Positions 33,856 to 42,273 of a DNA stretch of 46,669 bases are shown here, in pieces. Positions within the stretch are counted from its first letter, which is position 1. Each line of letters begins with the position of its first letter. This stretch comes from Natronohydrobacter sp. (GTDB lineage: Bacteria; Pseudomonadota; Alphaproteobacteria; Rhodobacterales; Rhodobacteraceae). The stretch spans positions 1-46,669 of the forward strand of contig SLDY01000137.1 of the NCBI GenBank assembly GCA_007125005.1, in the 5' to 3' direction. The notes beneath the pieces are model-generated. The model saw only the letters and a list, made by a program, of their open reading frames with translations, made no database searches and was not told the origin of the DNA. The position numbers were made by a program, and so were the translations under genes.

Positions 33856-35300
33856 CAGCGAATCTCCCGCCAGCGACGCCCGTCCTTGTGCATCAGCATG
33901 AGGGCTCCTTCAGGCCCTGTCGAGCCCGGCTCATAAGGTTCCGGCCTGTCACCGCGACTTTCCCAGCCCTCGATGACTGGATCGACCCAAGCCCATGCGG
34001 CCTCCACCTCGTCGCCGCGCATGAACAGCGTCTGATTGCCACGGATCACATCCATGATCAGCCGTTCATAAGCATCAGGCACATCAAGATCATTGCCCAG
34101 CGCTTCTGCAAAGCTCATGTCGAGTGCCACATCCTTTAGCCGCATCCCCCCCGGCCCCGGTTCCTTGATCATCACCCGTAGATCCATCCCCTCATCGGGT
34201 TGCAGCCGGATGACCAACACATTCTCGCGCCAGAGATTGGATTCGCCAAAAATGGAGTGGGGTGGCTCCTTGAAGGTCACCGCGATTTCCGAGACACGCG
34301 ATTTCAGGCGCTTGCCGGTGCGCAGGTAGAATGGTGTGCCCTTCCAGCGCCAGTTCGAAATATGCAGCTTCATCGCAATGAAGCTTTCAGTGCGCGACTC
34401 GGGGTCACCGGCCTCAACAAGATAATCATCACCGCCTCCGCCGCGATATTGCCCGCGCACGAGTTCACCCGGCTTCAGAGGGTCGAGCGCGCGAATGACC
34501 TTGAGCTTTTCGTCGCGCATCGCATCAGGCTCGAAACAATGCGGAGGCTCCATCGCGATGAGGCAGAGAAGCTGCATCAGATGGTTCTGCACCATATCGC
34601 GCATCGCGCCGGAATTGTCATAATACTCGCCGCGCCCGCCAACACCCACGGTCTCGGCCACAGTGATCTGCACATGATCTACGAACTGAGCATTCCAGAG
34701 CGGCTCGAACAGGATATTGGCGAAGCGCACGGCCATGAGGTTCTGGACTGTCTCCTTGCCCAGATAATGATCGATCCGGTAGATCTGATCCTCGTTGAAA
34801 TACTCCGCGAGCGACTGGTTGAGCGCGCGGGCTGTTTTCAGATCCTTGCCGAACGGTTTTTCCACAACGATACGCGAGGCACGATCAGCTATCCCACGCT
34901 GATGCAAGCGCTGTGCAAGATCGCCAAAGAGGCTGGGCGCAACCGAGAAATAGAACGCCCGCACCACACCTTCACGCATATGTGTGCCGAGTTCCTGCCA
35001 GCCGCCATCGCCACGCGCATCAATCTTCACATAGCTCAGCATGTCGATGAAACCCGACAGGACATCTGGCAAAACCTCTGCCTTTGGCAGGAATTCCTCA
35101 AGGGCTGAGGCGACCAGATCCTGAAACTCTGCGCGCGTCATCGCGCTGCGAGCAGCGCCAATGATCGCCGCGCCTTCTGGGATCTGGCCCTCTTTCCAGC
35201 GTCGGTAGAGGCCCGGCAAAATCTTTCGTTTTGCCAGATCTCCTGTAGCCCCAAAGATCACAAGATCAAATTTCTCAACCGGAATGACGCGTGCAACCAT
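33855..35300 (-). CDS. zwf: glucose-6-phosphate 1-dehydrogenase
   Basis: 481 residues. It oxidises glucose-6-phosphate with NADP, the entry to the oxidative pentose phosphate and Entner-Doudoroff pathways. The N-terminal Rossmann motif is DLVIFGATGDLAKRKILPGL; VVEKPFGKDL and the substrate-binding YRIDHYLGKETVQNL are intact. Length is typical. A G-rich stretch just before ATG 35300 serves as ribosome-binding site. First gene of zwf-pgl-pgi; the HNH endonuclease gene lies 84 bases upstream on the same strand. Confidence 0.96.
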   Translation of the reverse strand: MVARVIPVEKFDLVIFGATGDLAKRKILPGLYRRWKEGQIPEGAAIIGAARSAMTRAEFQDLVASALEEFLPKAEVLPDVLSGFIDMLSYVKIDARGDGGWQELGTHMREGVVRAFYFSVAPSLFGDLAQRLHQRGIADRASRIVVEKPFGKDLKTARALNQSLAEYFNEDQIYRIDHYLGKETVQNLMAVRFANILFEPLWNAQFVDHVQITVAETVGVGGRGEYYDNSGAMRDMVQNHLMQLLCLIAMEPPHCFEPDAMRDEKLKVIRALDPLKPGELVRGQYRGGGGDDYLVEAGDPESRTESFIAMKLHISNWRWKGTPFYLRTGKRLKSRVSEIAVTFKEPPHSIFGESNLWRENVLVIRLQPDEGMDLRVMIKEPGPGGMRLKDVALDMSFAEALGNDLDVPDAYERLIMDVIRGNQTLFMRGDEVEAAWAWVDPVIEGWESRGDRPEPYEPGSTGPEGALMLMHKDGRRWREIR

Positions 35301-35384
35301 GAGACCCCCCGCAGTTGAAGATGCCTGTTAGCGCTATCAGGGGTGACTTACTTGGTTGCACCGCCGCTGTCTAGCCCGTCTGCG

Positions 35385-36083
35385 TCAGGCTTCCAGTTCT
35401 GTATCCCAATAGAGATAGTCAAGCCAGCTTTCGTGCAGATGGTTGGGCGGGAATCGACGGCCGAGATTACGCAATTGTTCGGATTCGGGCCGCAAGGGAC
35501 GTGTACGCAACTTCATGCCCGCTTCGCGCAATGTTTTGGAGCCCTTGCGCAGATTGCACGGCGCGCATGCAGCAACAACATTCTCCCAGCTTGTCACCCC
35601 GCCGAGTTTGCGCGGAATAACGTGATCAAATGTGAGATCGTTCTTCGCGCCACAATACTGGCATGAAAACTCGTCGCGCAGGAACAGATTGAAACGAGTG
35701 AAGGCAACGCGCTTGCGGGGTTTGACAAATTCACGCAGTACCACAACCGACGGCACGCGGATTTCCATGCGCTGACTGCGCACAACATGCTCATATTCCG
35801 CGAGGATATCCACCCGATCAAGGAAAACGGCCTTCACAGCATCCTGCCACGGCCAAAGTGACAGCGGATAGTAGGACAACGGCCGATAATCCGCGTTCAG
35901 CACAAGCGCAGGAAACTGGCGCAAAGCGACAGGGTCGCGGACGAATTCAGTTCTGAAATCACCATCCAAAGGTACCGCCTCCGATCCGGCAGCCCTTGGG
36001 GCGAATGGGTCGCGCCCCGCGGGGCCATAAGAATGCTGCGCCACAGCATCGCTGTGAGAAGAACTATATCTTGCGAAAAGCAT
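35385..36083 (-). CDS. HNH endonuclease family protein
   Basis: 232 residues by the longest frame. The HNH module is at about residues 140-185: FSCQYCGAKNDLTFDHVIPR, KLGGVTSWENVVAACAPCNL, RKG, with two CxxC zinc pairs and the DH catalytic histidine. A conserved N-terminal block, PALVLNADYRPLSYYPLSLW, is shared by a chromosomal HNH family widespread in bacteria; the role is unknown and it is not tied to a restriction system here. The first 35 residues are low in similarity to that block and no ribosome-binding site is clear, so the true start may be further in. Confidence 0.87.
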   Translation of the reverse strand: MLFARYSSSHSDAVAQHSYGPAGRDPFAPRAAGSEAVPLDGDFRTEFVRDPVALRQFPALVLNADYRPLSYYPLSLWPWQDAVKAVFLDRVDILAEYEHVVRSQRMEIRVPSVVVLREFVKPRKRVAFTRFNLFLRDEFSCQYCGAKNDLTFDHVIPRKLGGVTSWENVVAACAPCNLRKGSKTLREAGMKLRTRPLRPESEQLRNLGRRFPPNHLHESWLDYLYWDTELEA

Positions 36084-36150
36084 CTGGCAAGCGTTTCGAG
36101 CGCACCAGATGTCGCAGCGCGGACGCTATGGGCGACAGGTAACAGTCAGA

Positions 36151-36202
36151 TGACAGAGTCAGGGGCTTTGCCCGAAAATGTGGCAGATGGGCCGCTCTGT
36201 CA
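36151..36202. repeat. nested inverted repeats at the end of the MFS gene
   Basis: TGACAGAG (36151-36158) and CTCTGTCA (36195-36202) are exact 8-bp arms 36 bases apart; inside is GGGC-TTT-GCCC. The right arm contains the MFS stop codon. No T run follows in the direction of transcription, so termination is uncertain. Confidence 0.5.
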
Positions 36203-37462
36203 GCCCTCGCGCTCGGCCTCAGTCTGCTCGGCCAGTTCGGCGGTCCATTCGGCGGCGGCATTCACGGCCACGACCGAACTGGATGGCAGAACGCTGACAT
36301 AGCTTTCGGTCTCCTCTGCCGGGGGAGCCACACGCCGTGTCATGCGCCAGGCCGCAAAGCCCGCAATGGCCGCGAATGTCAGCCCCATCGTCAGCCAGAA
36401 CCCGAACGGCCCGATCGCATCCATCACCGCCCCCGTGACCAACGGCCCCAGAATCGCACCCGATCCGAAGATGAAGATCAGCCCCCCCGCCGCAGCCGCC
36501 ATCTCGTCATGTTCCAGCCAGTCGTTGGCATAGGCCATCATCAGCGCGTATAGTGGGGCAGTCACACCGCCCGATAGAAAGGCGAGCGCCAGAAGCACGC
36601 TGCCTTCGGGCTGCAGGGCATAGCCCAGCAGGCTGAAGATCGTCCCGATCACTGCGGCGCCAAGGATCACCACGCGCCGGTCCATGCGATCCGACAGCCA
36701 GCCGATGGGGAATTGCAGCACCAATGCGCCAAGGAAAAAGGTCGCAACCAGAAGCGCCACATCGCGCGTATCCATGCCCAACTGGCTGCCGAACACTGCG
36801 GCCATGCCGGTCTGAGCAGCATAGACTGCGCCAAGCAGGAAGACCCCCAGAGTCGAGAGCGGCACGCGCACATAAAGCGCGCGCAGTGACAGCGCCTTTG
36901 TGACCTCGACCGCCGGGACAGGGGTCGCGGCCAGCAGGATCGGCGCAAAGGCCAGGCTGACAAGGATCGAGGCGCCTATGAACAGATCCGCCGTCGTCTC
37001 ATCCCCCGCGCCCAACAGCGCCTGCGCACCGATCAGCCCCAGCGTCTGCATCAGCATATAGGTGGAAAGCACCTTGCCGCGGGTTTCATTGGTGGCCGCA
37101 TTGTTCAGCCAGCTTTCGGCGGTCACATAGATGCCTGACATGCAAAAGCCGATGACAATACGCAGCAAGGTCCATGACACTGGCTCGATCAGCAGCGGAA
37201 AGGCGATCAGCGCTGCCGACACAAAACTGCCCAGTGCCGCAAAGACCCGCACATGCCCGACCTTGCGGATCAGCACGGGCGCGTAATGCGCGCCCGACAG
37301 GAAGCCAACGAAATAGCCCGAGGTGACGATGGCCAGTGCGGTGGTCGAAAACCCCTCGATCCCGCCGCGCACGCCGATCAGCGTGAAATGCATGCCATTG
37401 CCCAGCATGATCAGCAATATGCCCAGCATGAGGGGCCAAACACCCGAGAACACCTTGCCCAT
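36200..37462 (-). CDS. MFS transporter (YcaD-like)
   Basis: 420 residues with twelve predicted helices. MFS features include the cytoplasmic loop after helix 2 (GAHYAPVLIRKVGHVRVFAA), AESWLNNAATNETRGKVLS after helix 5, and GWLSDRMDRRVVILGAA in the second half. The AESWLN and RGKVLSTY stretches are typical of the YcaD/UMF-like group of uncharacterised exporters. The last 45 residues are a polar tail (EETESYVSVLPSSSVVAV). Start 37462 (MGKVFSGVWPLML) is at the first helix; an in-frame start at 37519 adds a basic leader. Substrate unknown. Confidence 0.88.
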   Translation of the reverse strand: MGKVFSGVWPLMLGILLIMLGNGMHFTLIGVRGGIEGFSTTALAIVTSGYFVGFLSGAHYAPVLIRKVGHVRVFAALGSFVSAALIAFPLLIEPVSWTLLRIVIGFCMSGIYVTAESWLNNAATNETRGKVLSTYMLMQTLGLIGAQALLGAGDETTADLFIGASILVSLAFAPILLAATPVPAVEVTKALSLRALYVRVPLSTLGVFLLGAVYAAQTGMAAVFGSQLGMDTRDVALLVATFFLGALVLQFPIGWLSDRMDRRVVILGAAVIGTIFSLLGYALQPEGSVLLALAFLSGGVTAPLYALMMAYANDWLEHDEMAAAAGGLIFIFGSGAILGPLVTGAVMDAIGPFGFWLTMGLTFAAIAGFAAWRMTRRVAPPAEETESYVSVLPSSSVVAVNAAAEWTAELAEQTEAEREG

Positions 37463-37584
37463 GATCGCGCCTTTCGCCCGAGCCTGTCTTCTCCCCGTGC
37501 TGGCTGTCGCATGGGTCATGCTGCGGCGCAGCGCAAATACCGCCGTTTACTGGCCCCAAAGCGACATCGTGGCATCAGTGCGGA

Positions 37585-38256
37585 TCAGGCACCAACGGGC
37601 AGTTTCTCACGCAGAAAGGACAGGGCCAGCGACAGACCATCATGCGCAATCCCATGGCCCGTGCCCTTGGAGACATGGCTGTAGGTCTCGAACCCCGCCG
37701 CGACCAGCGCATCCGCCGCTTCGGGCAGCGACGCAAGCGGCACGACCTCATCCTGATCGCCATGTATCAAAAGCACAGGTGGCTTCGAGACCGCCTCAGC
37801 CGCCAGAAGTTCCGGCCTCATCAGCCGCCCCGAAAAGCCGACCAGACCCGCAATCGGAGCTGCGCGGCGCGGCGCGACATGCAGGCTCATCATCGTGCCC
37901 TGCGAAAACCCGACCAGCGCGAGGCGGTCCGGGCTCAGCCCCTCATCGGCCAGAACCTTGTCGATGAACGCATCGAGATCGGCAGCTGCAGCGGCGAGGC
38001 CGGCCAGCGCCTGTTCCTCGCTCGACCCGTCCAGCCACGGGATCGGGAACCACTGATAACCAAACGGATTGGCGCTGCAGCGTTCAGGCGCATCGGGCGC
38101 GAAAAACACGGTATCGGGGAGATGCGGCCCGAGCGGATCGGCGAGCCCCAGCAGATCACCCCCATCTGCGCCATAGCCATGCACAAAGATAACCGCCGTT
38201 TTCGCCGCCCCGCCTGAGGTCGGTCCGCGACGTTCCGATTGCAGCGCGCGTGTCAT
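37585..38256 (-). CDS. phospholipase/carboxylesterase family alpha/beta hydrolase
   Basis: 223 residues. FVHGYGADGGDLLGL holds the oxyanion region, GFSQGTMMSLHVA the nucleophile Ser, LIHGDQDEVVPLAS the Asp and GTGHGIAHDGL the His. This is the acyl-protein thioesterase/lysophospholipase-like carboxylesterase group (PF02230 type). The start overlaps the end of the AlkA-type glycosylase gene by four bases (ATGA), so the two are translated together. Substrate unknown. Confidence 0.9.
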   Translation of the reverse strand: MTRALQSERRGPTSGGAAKTAVIFVHGYGADGGDLLGLADPLGPHLPDTVFFAPDAPERCSANPFGYQWFPIPWLDGSSEEQALAGLAAAAADLDAFIDKVLADEGLSPDRLALVGFSQGTMMSLHVAPRRAAPIAGLVGFSGRLMRPELLAAEAVSKPPVLLIHGDQDEVVPLASLPEAADALVAAGFETYSHVSKGTGHGIAHDGLSLALSFLREKLPVGA

Positions 38257-38906
38257 GTGATTCCTTCCCTATCGGTTTCCACCCGGTAATAGGCCCAGAG
38301 CAACCCCGCTGCAACGCTGCGCCACGGCGACCAGTCGAGCGCGCGACGGCGCAGCGCGGCCTCGCGCGGGCGTTCGGGCAGATCATAAAGCCGCTTGACT
38401 GATTCCTGCAGCGCCAGATCGGCGGGCGCAAAGACATCCGCGCGCCCAAGGCTGAACATGGCGTAAATCTCGGCCGTCCAGCGGCCAATGCCCGGAACTT
38501 CGACAAGGATGCGTACGACCTCCTCATCGGGCAAATCACGTAGCGCTTCGAAATCGATGCCCGCGGCGGCGAGCGCGCGCGCATAGCGCATCTTCTGCAT
38601 CGACAGCCCTGGCGCGCGCAGCCCTTCATCATCGGCGGCCAGAACCGCCTCGGGGGTGGTGAGCCCCGCTGCTTCCATTCGCCCCCAGATCGCGCGCGCG
38701 GCATGCGTGCTGACCTGCTGGCTGACGATTGCGGAAAGCAGATGCGCGAACCCGTCGGGCCTGCGCCGCAACGGGGGTGTGCCTGTCAGGCGCAGCGCAT
38801 GGGCAAGGCGTGCATCGCGCGCCGCGAGCCAAGCGGCGCCCTCCTCCATGCAGGCTTCGGTTTCGAGAATACGCCCGACTGTCACCCGCGCGTCCTTTTG
38901 CTGCAC
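38253..38906 (-). CDS. DNA-3-methyladenine glycosylase II-like (AlkA family)
   Basis: 217 residues. The helix-hairpin-helix-GPD core is visible: LLSAIVSQQVSTHAARAIW, LSMQKMRYARALA, then EVPGIGRWTAEIYAMFSLGR with the catalytic Asp in DVFAPADLALQ. It removes alkylated purines as the first step of base excision repair. It is shorter than E. coli AlkA because it lacks the N-terminal TBP-like domain, as do many alphaproteobacterial forms. The esterase gene follows with a 4-base overlap. An internal start at 38849 is possible but less likely. Confidence 0.9.
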   Translation of the reverse strand: MQQKDARVTVGRILETEACMEEGAAWLAARDARLAHALRLTGTPPLRRRPDGFAHLLSAIVSQQVSTHAARAIWGRMEAAGLTTPEAVLAADDEGLRAPGLSMQKMRYARALAAAGIDFEALRDLPDEEVVRILVEVPGIGRWTAEIYAMFSLGRADVFAPADLALQESVKRLYDLPERPREAALRRRALDWSPWRSVAAGLLWAYYRVETDREGIT

Positions 38907-38956
38907 ATGTAAAACACCTCTTCCAACCGCTCGACAATGGGGCTAATCCTGCGCGC

Positions 38957-40174
38957 ATGAGCGATGCAGTTGCAACCCCCGATAACAGCCGCGCCAAGCG
39001 CAATGTGGCCGTCCTTGTCGCAGCCCAGGCAGTCGTGGGTGCGCAATTGCCTATTTTGTTCATCATCGGCGGCTTGGCCGGGCAGATGCTGGCGCCCAAT
39101 CCGTGCTGGGCGACGCTGCCCATCTCGATGATCGTGCTGGGCTCCATGGCCGCCGCGACCCCGCTTGCGAGCTTCATGCAGGCTTACGGGCGGCGCGCGG
39201 GCTTCTGGGTCGCCTGTGGCGCAGGTGCTGTCGGGGCGAGCATTTCGGCCTATGGGCTGATGCTCGATTCTTTTTTGTTGTTCCTGCTCGGCTCCTTCAT
39301 CACCGGCACCTATATGTCGGCCAATGGCTTCTACCGCTTCGCCGCGACCGATACGGCCAGCCCCGAATTCCGGCCCAAGGCGATTTCCTATGTGATGGCA
39401 GGCGGGCTGCTCTCGGCGATTTTCGGTCCGCAGCTTGTGTCGCTGACCACGGATGCGATGTCGGTGCCGTTTCTCGCGACCTATTTCACTGTGATTGCGC
39501 TCAATATCGCGGGCGCGGTGCTGCTCAGCGCGCTCGATATCCCGACGCCTCCCAAGCCCAGCAGCACCGCGTTGGCCGGACGGTCGCGCAAGGAATTGCT
39601 ACAGGTGCCGGTGATCGCCGTCGCGGTCATCTGCGGCACGGTCTCCTACGCGCTGATGAATCTCGTGATGACCTCGACCCCACTCGCGGTCGTAGGCTGC
39701 GGGTTTGACACATCGGATGCGGCCAATATCGTCTCGGCGCATGTTCTGGCGATGTATGCGCCCTCGTTCTTCACTGGCCATCTGATCGCCCGCTTCGGCG
39801 CGCGCGCGATTGTCGGGCTGGGGCTGATCATCCTCGCGGCCTCCGGTGCCGTGGCCATGACCGGGGTGGAGCTGGAGCAATTCTACATCGCGCTGATCCT
39901 GCTCGGCATCGGCTGGAATTTCGGTTTCATCGGAGCGACGAGCATGTTGACTGCCTCACACGGCCCGGAAGAACGCGGACGGGTGCAGGGCATGAATGAC
40001 ATGATCGTGTTCGGCGGTGTGTTTGTGGCATCGCTCAGCTCGGGCACGCTGATGAATTGCGCGGGCGGCACGGCCGAGACTGGCTGGCAACTCGTGAACC
40101 TTGCCATGCTGCCATTCCTCGTGCTGGCGGGCAGCGCGCTCATCTGGCTCGCGCTGCGCCCGCGCGAAGTGTGA
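38957..40174 (+). CDS. MFS transporter
   Basis: 405 residues with about twelve hydrophobic segments. Features: AAQAVVGAQLPILFIIGGLA in helix 1, the loop YGRRAGFWVACGAG, YRFAATDTASPEFRPKAISY in the central part of the first half, and in the second half FFTGHLIARFGARAIVGLG and ASHGPEERGRVQGMNDMIVF. It is unlike the leftward MFS gene at 36200 and not a duplicate. Start 38957 gives a short N-terminus before helix 1; the open frame upstream overlaps the divergent glycosylase gene. Substrate unknown. Confidence 0.88.
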   Translation: MSDAVATPDNSRAKRNVAVLVAAQAVVGAQLPILFIIGGLAGQMLAPNPCWATLPISMIVLGSMAAATPLASFMQAYGRRAGFWVACGAGAVGASISAYGLMLDSFLLFLLGSFITGTYMSANGFYRFAATDTASPEFRPKAISYVMAGGLLSAIFGPQLVSLTTDAMSVPFLATYFTVIALNIAGAVLLSALDIPTPPKPSSTALAGRSRKELLQVPVIAVAVICGTVSYALMNLVMTSTPLAVVGCGFDTSDAANIVSAHVLAMYAPSFFTGHLIARFGARAIVGLGLIILAASGAVAMTGVELEQFYIALILLGIGWNFGFIGATSMLTASHGPEERGRVQGMNDMIVFGGVFVASLSSGTLMNCAGGTAETGWQLVNLAMLPFLVLAGSALIWLALRPREV

Positions 40175-40196
40175 TCACGCGCCCCCCGCGCGGGCC

Positions 40197-40242
40197 TTGT
40201 CAGACAGTCCTCTCCTGTGCTCTGATAACGTCAGGGGAGGAC
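40197..40242 (+). promoter_or_regulatory. promoter candidate with an 11-bp inverted repeat covering the ribosome-binding site
   Basis: TTGTCA (40197-40202), 18 bases, TCTGAT (40221-40226) is a fair sigma-70-type promoter. GTCCTCTCCTG (40207-40217) and CAGGGGAGGAC (40232-40242) form an inverted repeat, 10 Watson-Crick pairs and one G-T, around a 14-base loop. The right arm contains the ribosome-binding sequence GGGGAGG, six bases before ATG 40247. If transcription starts at this promoter the left arm is not transcribed and the dyad would be an operator; if it starts upstream the RNA hairpin would hide the ribosome-binding site. Confidence 0.55.
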
Positions 40243-40246
40243 GACC

Positions 40247-42130
40247 ATGCGGGATTTCAGATCAAAGGCCGATCTGCGCGCCATCGAGGCAGAAGCCGAG
40301 TGGAGCACGCGCGACACGCCAAAAACAGTCTATGAGGCGCTCGAGCGCGTATCAGCGCGCCATGGCGCGCGACCTGCGATCAGTTTCCAGATGTTCTCGG
40401 ACGCAGGCGCAAAGGCCCAGACGCTGACATGGTCTGAGCTGAAGGGCCGCGTCACCCAGGCCGCCAATCTCTTCCGCAGCCTCGGGGTCAGCGAGGGGGA
40501 GGCCGTCGCCTATATCCTGCCCACGCTGAATGAAACCGCGATAACGCTGCTTGGCGGAATGACAGCGGGGCGCGTCGCGCCCATCAACCCGCTGCTCGAG
40601 CCAGAGAAGATCGCTTCGCTTCTGCGCGAGACCGACGCGAAAATCGTGGTCACATTGCGCAGCTTTCCCAAAACAGATGTGGCGCAGAAAGTCGCCAAAG
40701 CCGTTGCGGATGCGCCGAATGTCGAGACTGTGCTCGAACTGGACATGCTGCCGCATCTGAGCCCGCCCAAAAGCTGGATCGTGCCCCTGATCCGCCCGAA
40801 AAACCCAGTCACGCACAAGGCGCGCGTGCTGGATTTCCACCGCGAACTTGCCCGCCAGCCTGCCAACAAGCTGACCTTCGCCCCTGCAAATGGCGACCGG
40901 ATCGCGGCGCTCTTCCACACTGGCGGCACGACCGGCATGCCTAAACTCGCCCAACATCGTTTCGAGGGCATGATCTATAATGGCTGGCTTGGCGCGGAAC
41001 TGCTGTTTACCGAAAAGGATGTGCTGCTTTGCCCGCTGCCGCTCTTCCATGTCTTCGCGGCCTATCCGATCCTGATGTGTTGCATCATGTCGGGGGCGCA
41101 TGTCGTCTTTCCCACACCGCAGGGCTATCGTGGCGATGGCGTGTTCGACAATTTCTGGAAACTGATCGAGCGCTGGGGCGTGACCTTCATGATTACCGTG
41201 CCCACTGCGCTCTCAGCACTCATGCAGCGGAAAGTTGACGCCGATATCAAGACCCTGCGCACGGGCATTTCCGGCTCTGCCGCACTGCCGCGTGAGCTTT
41301 ACAAACGCTTCGAGCAGGCGACTGGCGTCCAGATCGCCGAAGGCTACGGGCTGACCGAGGCGACCTGCCTTGTTTCCTGCAACCCGATCGAGGGCACCAA
41401 GAAGATCGGTTCTGTGGGCCTGCCCCTGCCCTATACCAAGGTGAAGATCCTGCGCGAAGATAATGGCGATTTCACCGAATGCGGCGTCGATGAGGGTGGC
41501 GAGATCTGCATCCTGAGCCCCGGTGTGAAGGAGCCGACCTATACTGATACAAACAAGAATAACGGACTTTATGCAGAGGGCGGCTATCTTCGTACAGGCG
41601 ATCTGGGGCGACTCGATTCCGATGGTTACCTCTGGATCACAGGGCGGCAGAAGGACCTGATCATAAGGAGCGGTCATAATATCGATCCGGCAGAAATTGA
41701 GGAGGCCCTGCTCAGCCACCCGGAGGTCGCTTTTGCGGGTGCAATCGGGCAGCCGGATGCCAAGGCGGGAGAATTGCCCTGCGCTTATGTCGAGCTTGTC
41801 AGCGGCGCGCGCGCCACTCCGGAGGAACTTCTGGACCATGCCAAAACGCGCATCTCCGAACGCGCGGCGATCCCCAAACATATCGAAATTCTCGATACGC
41901 TGCCCAAGACAGCGGTTGGCAAGGTCTTCAAGCCCGATCTGCGCCGTTTGGCCATTGCTCGGGTGCTCGATGATGCACTGCGCGAATCCGGTCTGAAAGC
42001 ACGAGTGGCCGAAGTCATCGAAGATCGCAAGCGCGGGCTGGTGGCTCGGGTGCGCGCAGAGACCACAATCCCCGACGCACAACTGGCCCAAGTGCTGGAC
42101 CAGTTTACAATCCCCTCAGAACGCGCCTGA
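40247..42130 (+). CDS. acyl-CoA synthetase (AMP-forming)
   Basis: 627 residues. The adenylate-forming superfamily P-loop is FHTGGTTGMPKLAQH; GISGSAALPRELYKRFE and AEGYGLTEATC are the A5-type motifs; YLRTGDLGRLDSDGYLWITG and RQKDLIIRSGHNIDPAEIEE mark the hinge; the catalytic C-terminal Lys is in LPKTAVGKVFKPDLRR. It joins a carboxylic acid to CoA through an acyl-AMP. The N-terminal 60 residues and chain length resemble bacterial long-chain or cyclohexanecarboxylate-type ligases, but the substrate cannot be read from motifs. GGGGAGG lies six bases before the ATG within a large inverted repeat. Confidence 0.93.
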   Translation: MRDFRSKADLRAIEAEAEWSTRDTPKTVYEALERVSARHGARPAISFQMFSDAGAKAQTLTWSELKGRVTQAANLFRSLGVSEGEAVAYILPTLNETAITLLGGMTAGRVAPINPLLEPEKIASLLRETDAKIVVTLRSFPKTDVAQKVAKAVADAPNVETVLELDMLPHLSPPKSWIVPLIRPKNPVTHKARVLDFHRELARQPANKLTFAPANGDRIAALFHTGGTTGMPKLAQHRFEGMIYNGWLGAELLFTEKDVLLCPLPLFHVFAAYPILMCCIMSGAHVVFPTPQGYRGDGVFDNFWKLIERWGVTFMITVPTALSALMQRKVDADIKTLRTGISGSAALPRELYKRFEQATGVQIAEGYGLTEATCLVSCNPIEGTKKIGSVGLPLPYTKVKILREDNGDFTECGVDEGGEICILSPGVKEPTYTDTNKNNGLYAEGGYLRTGDLGRLDSDGYLWITGRQKDLIIRSGHNIDPAEIEEALLSHPEVAFAGAIGQPDAKAGELPCAYVELVSGARATPEELLDHAKTRISERAAIPKHIEILDTLPKTAVGKVFKPDLRRLAIARVLDDALRESGLKARVAEVIEDRKRGLVARVRAETTIPDAQLAQVLDQFTIPSERA

Positions 42131-42219
42131 TAAAGCCCGGCATTAATGCTCCTGTGAGTCAAAAAAGTCGCAAAGCCCGAGAAACAATCAGTCTTTGCGC
42201 CAAGAAATATGCGTCAGCC

Positions 42220-42248
42220 TTGACAGGGCTGCCTCACGCGCGGATTCT
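42220..42248 (+). promoter_or_regulatory. candidate promoter of the TbpB-like lipoprotein gene
   Basis: A perfect -35 TTGACA (42220-42225) and, 17 bases on, GATTCT (42243-42248; three of six to TATAAT). The start codon is 26 bases downstream. A 10-bp palindrome GCATTAATGC lies at 42140-42149 further upstream. Confidence 0.4.
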
Positions 42249-42273
42249 GTCGGCAAAAACATATGAGGCAGAG

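Noticed and set aside
40185-40194. 10-bp palindrome CCCGCGCGGG after the MFS gene
   Set aside because: Too short to fold usefully and no T run follows; such strings are common in GC-rich DNA.
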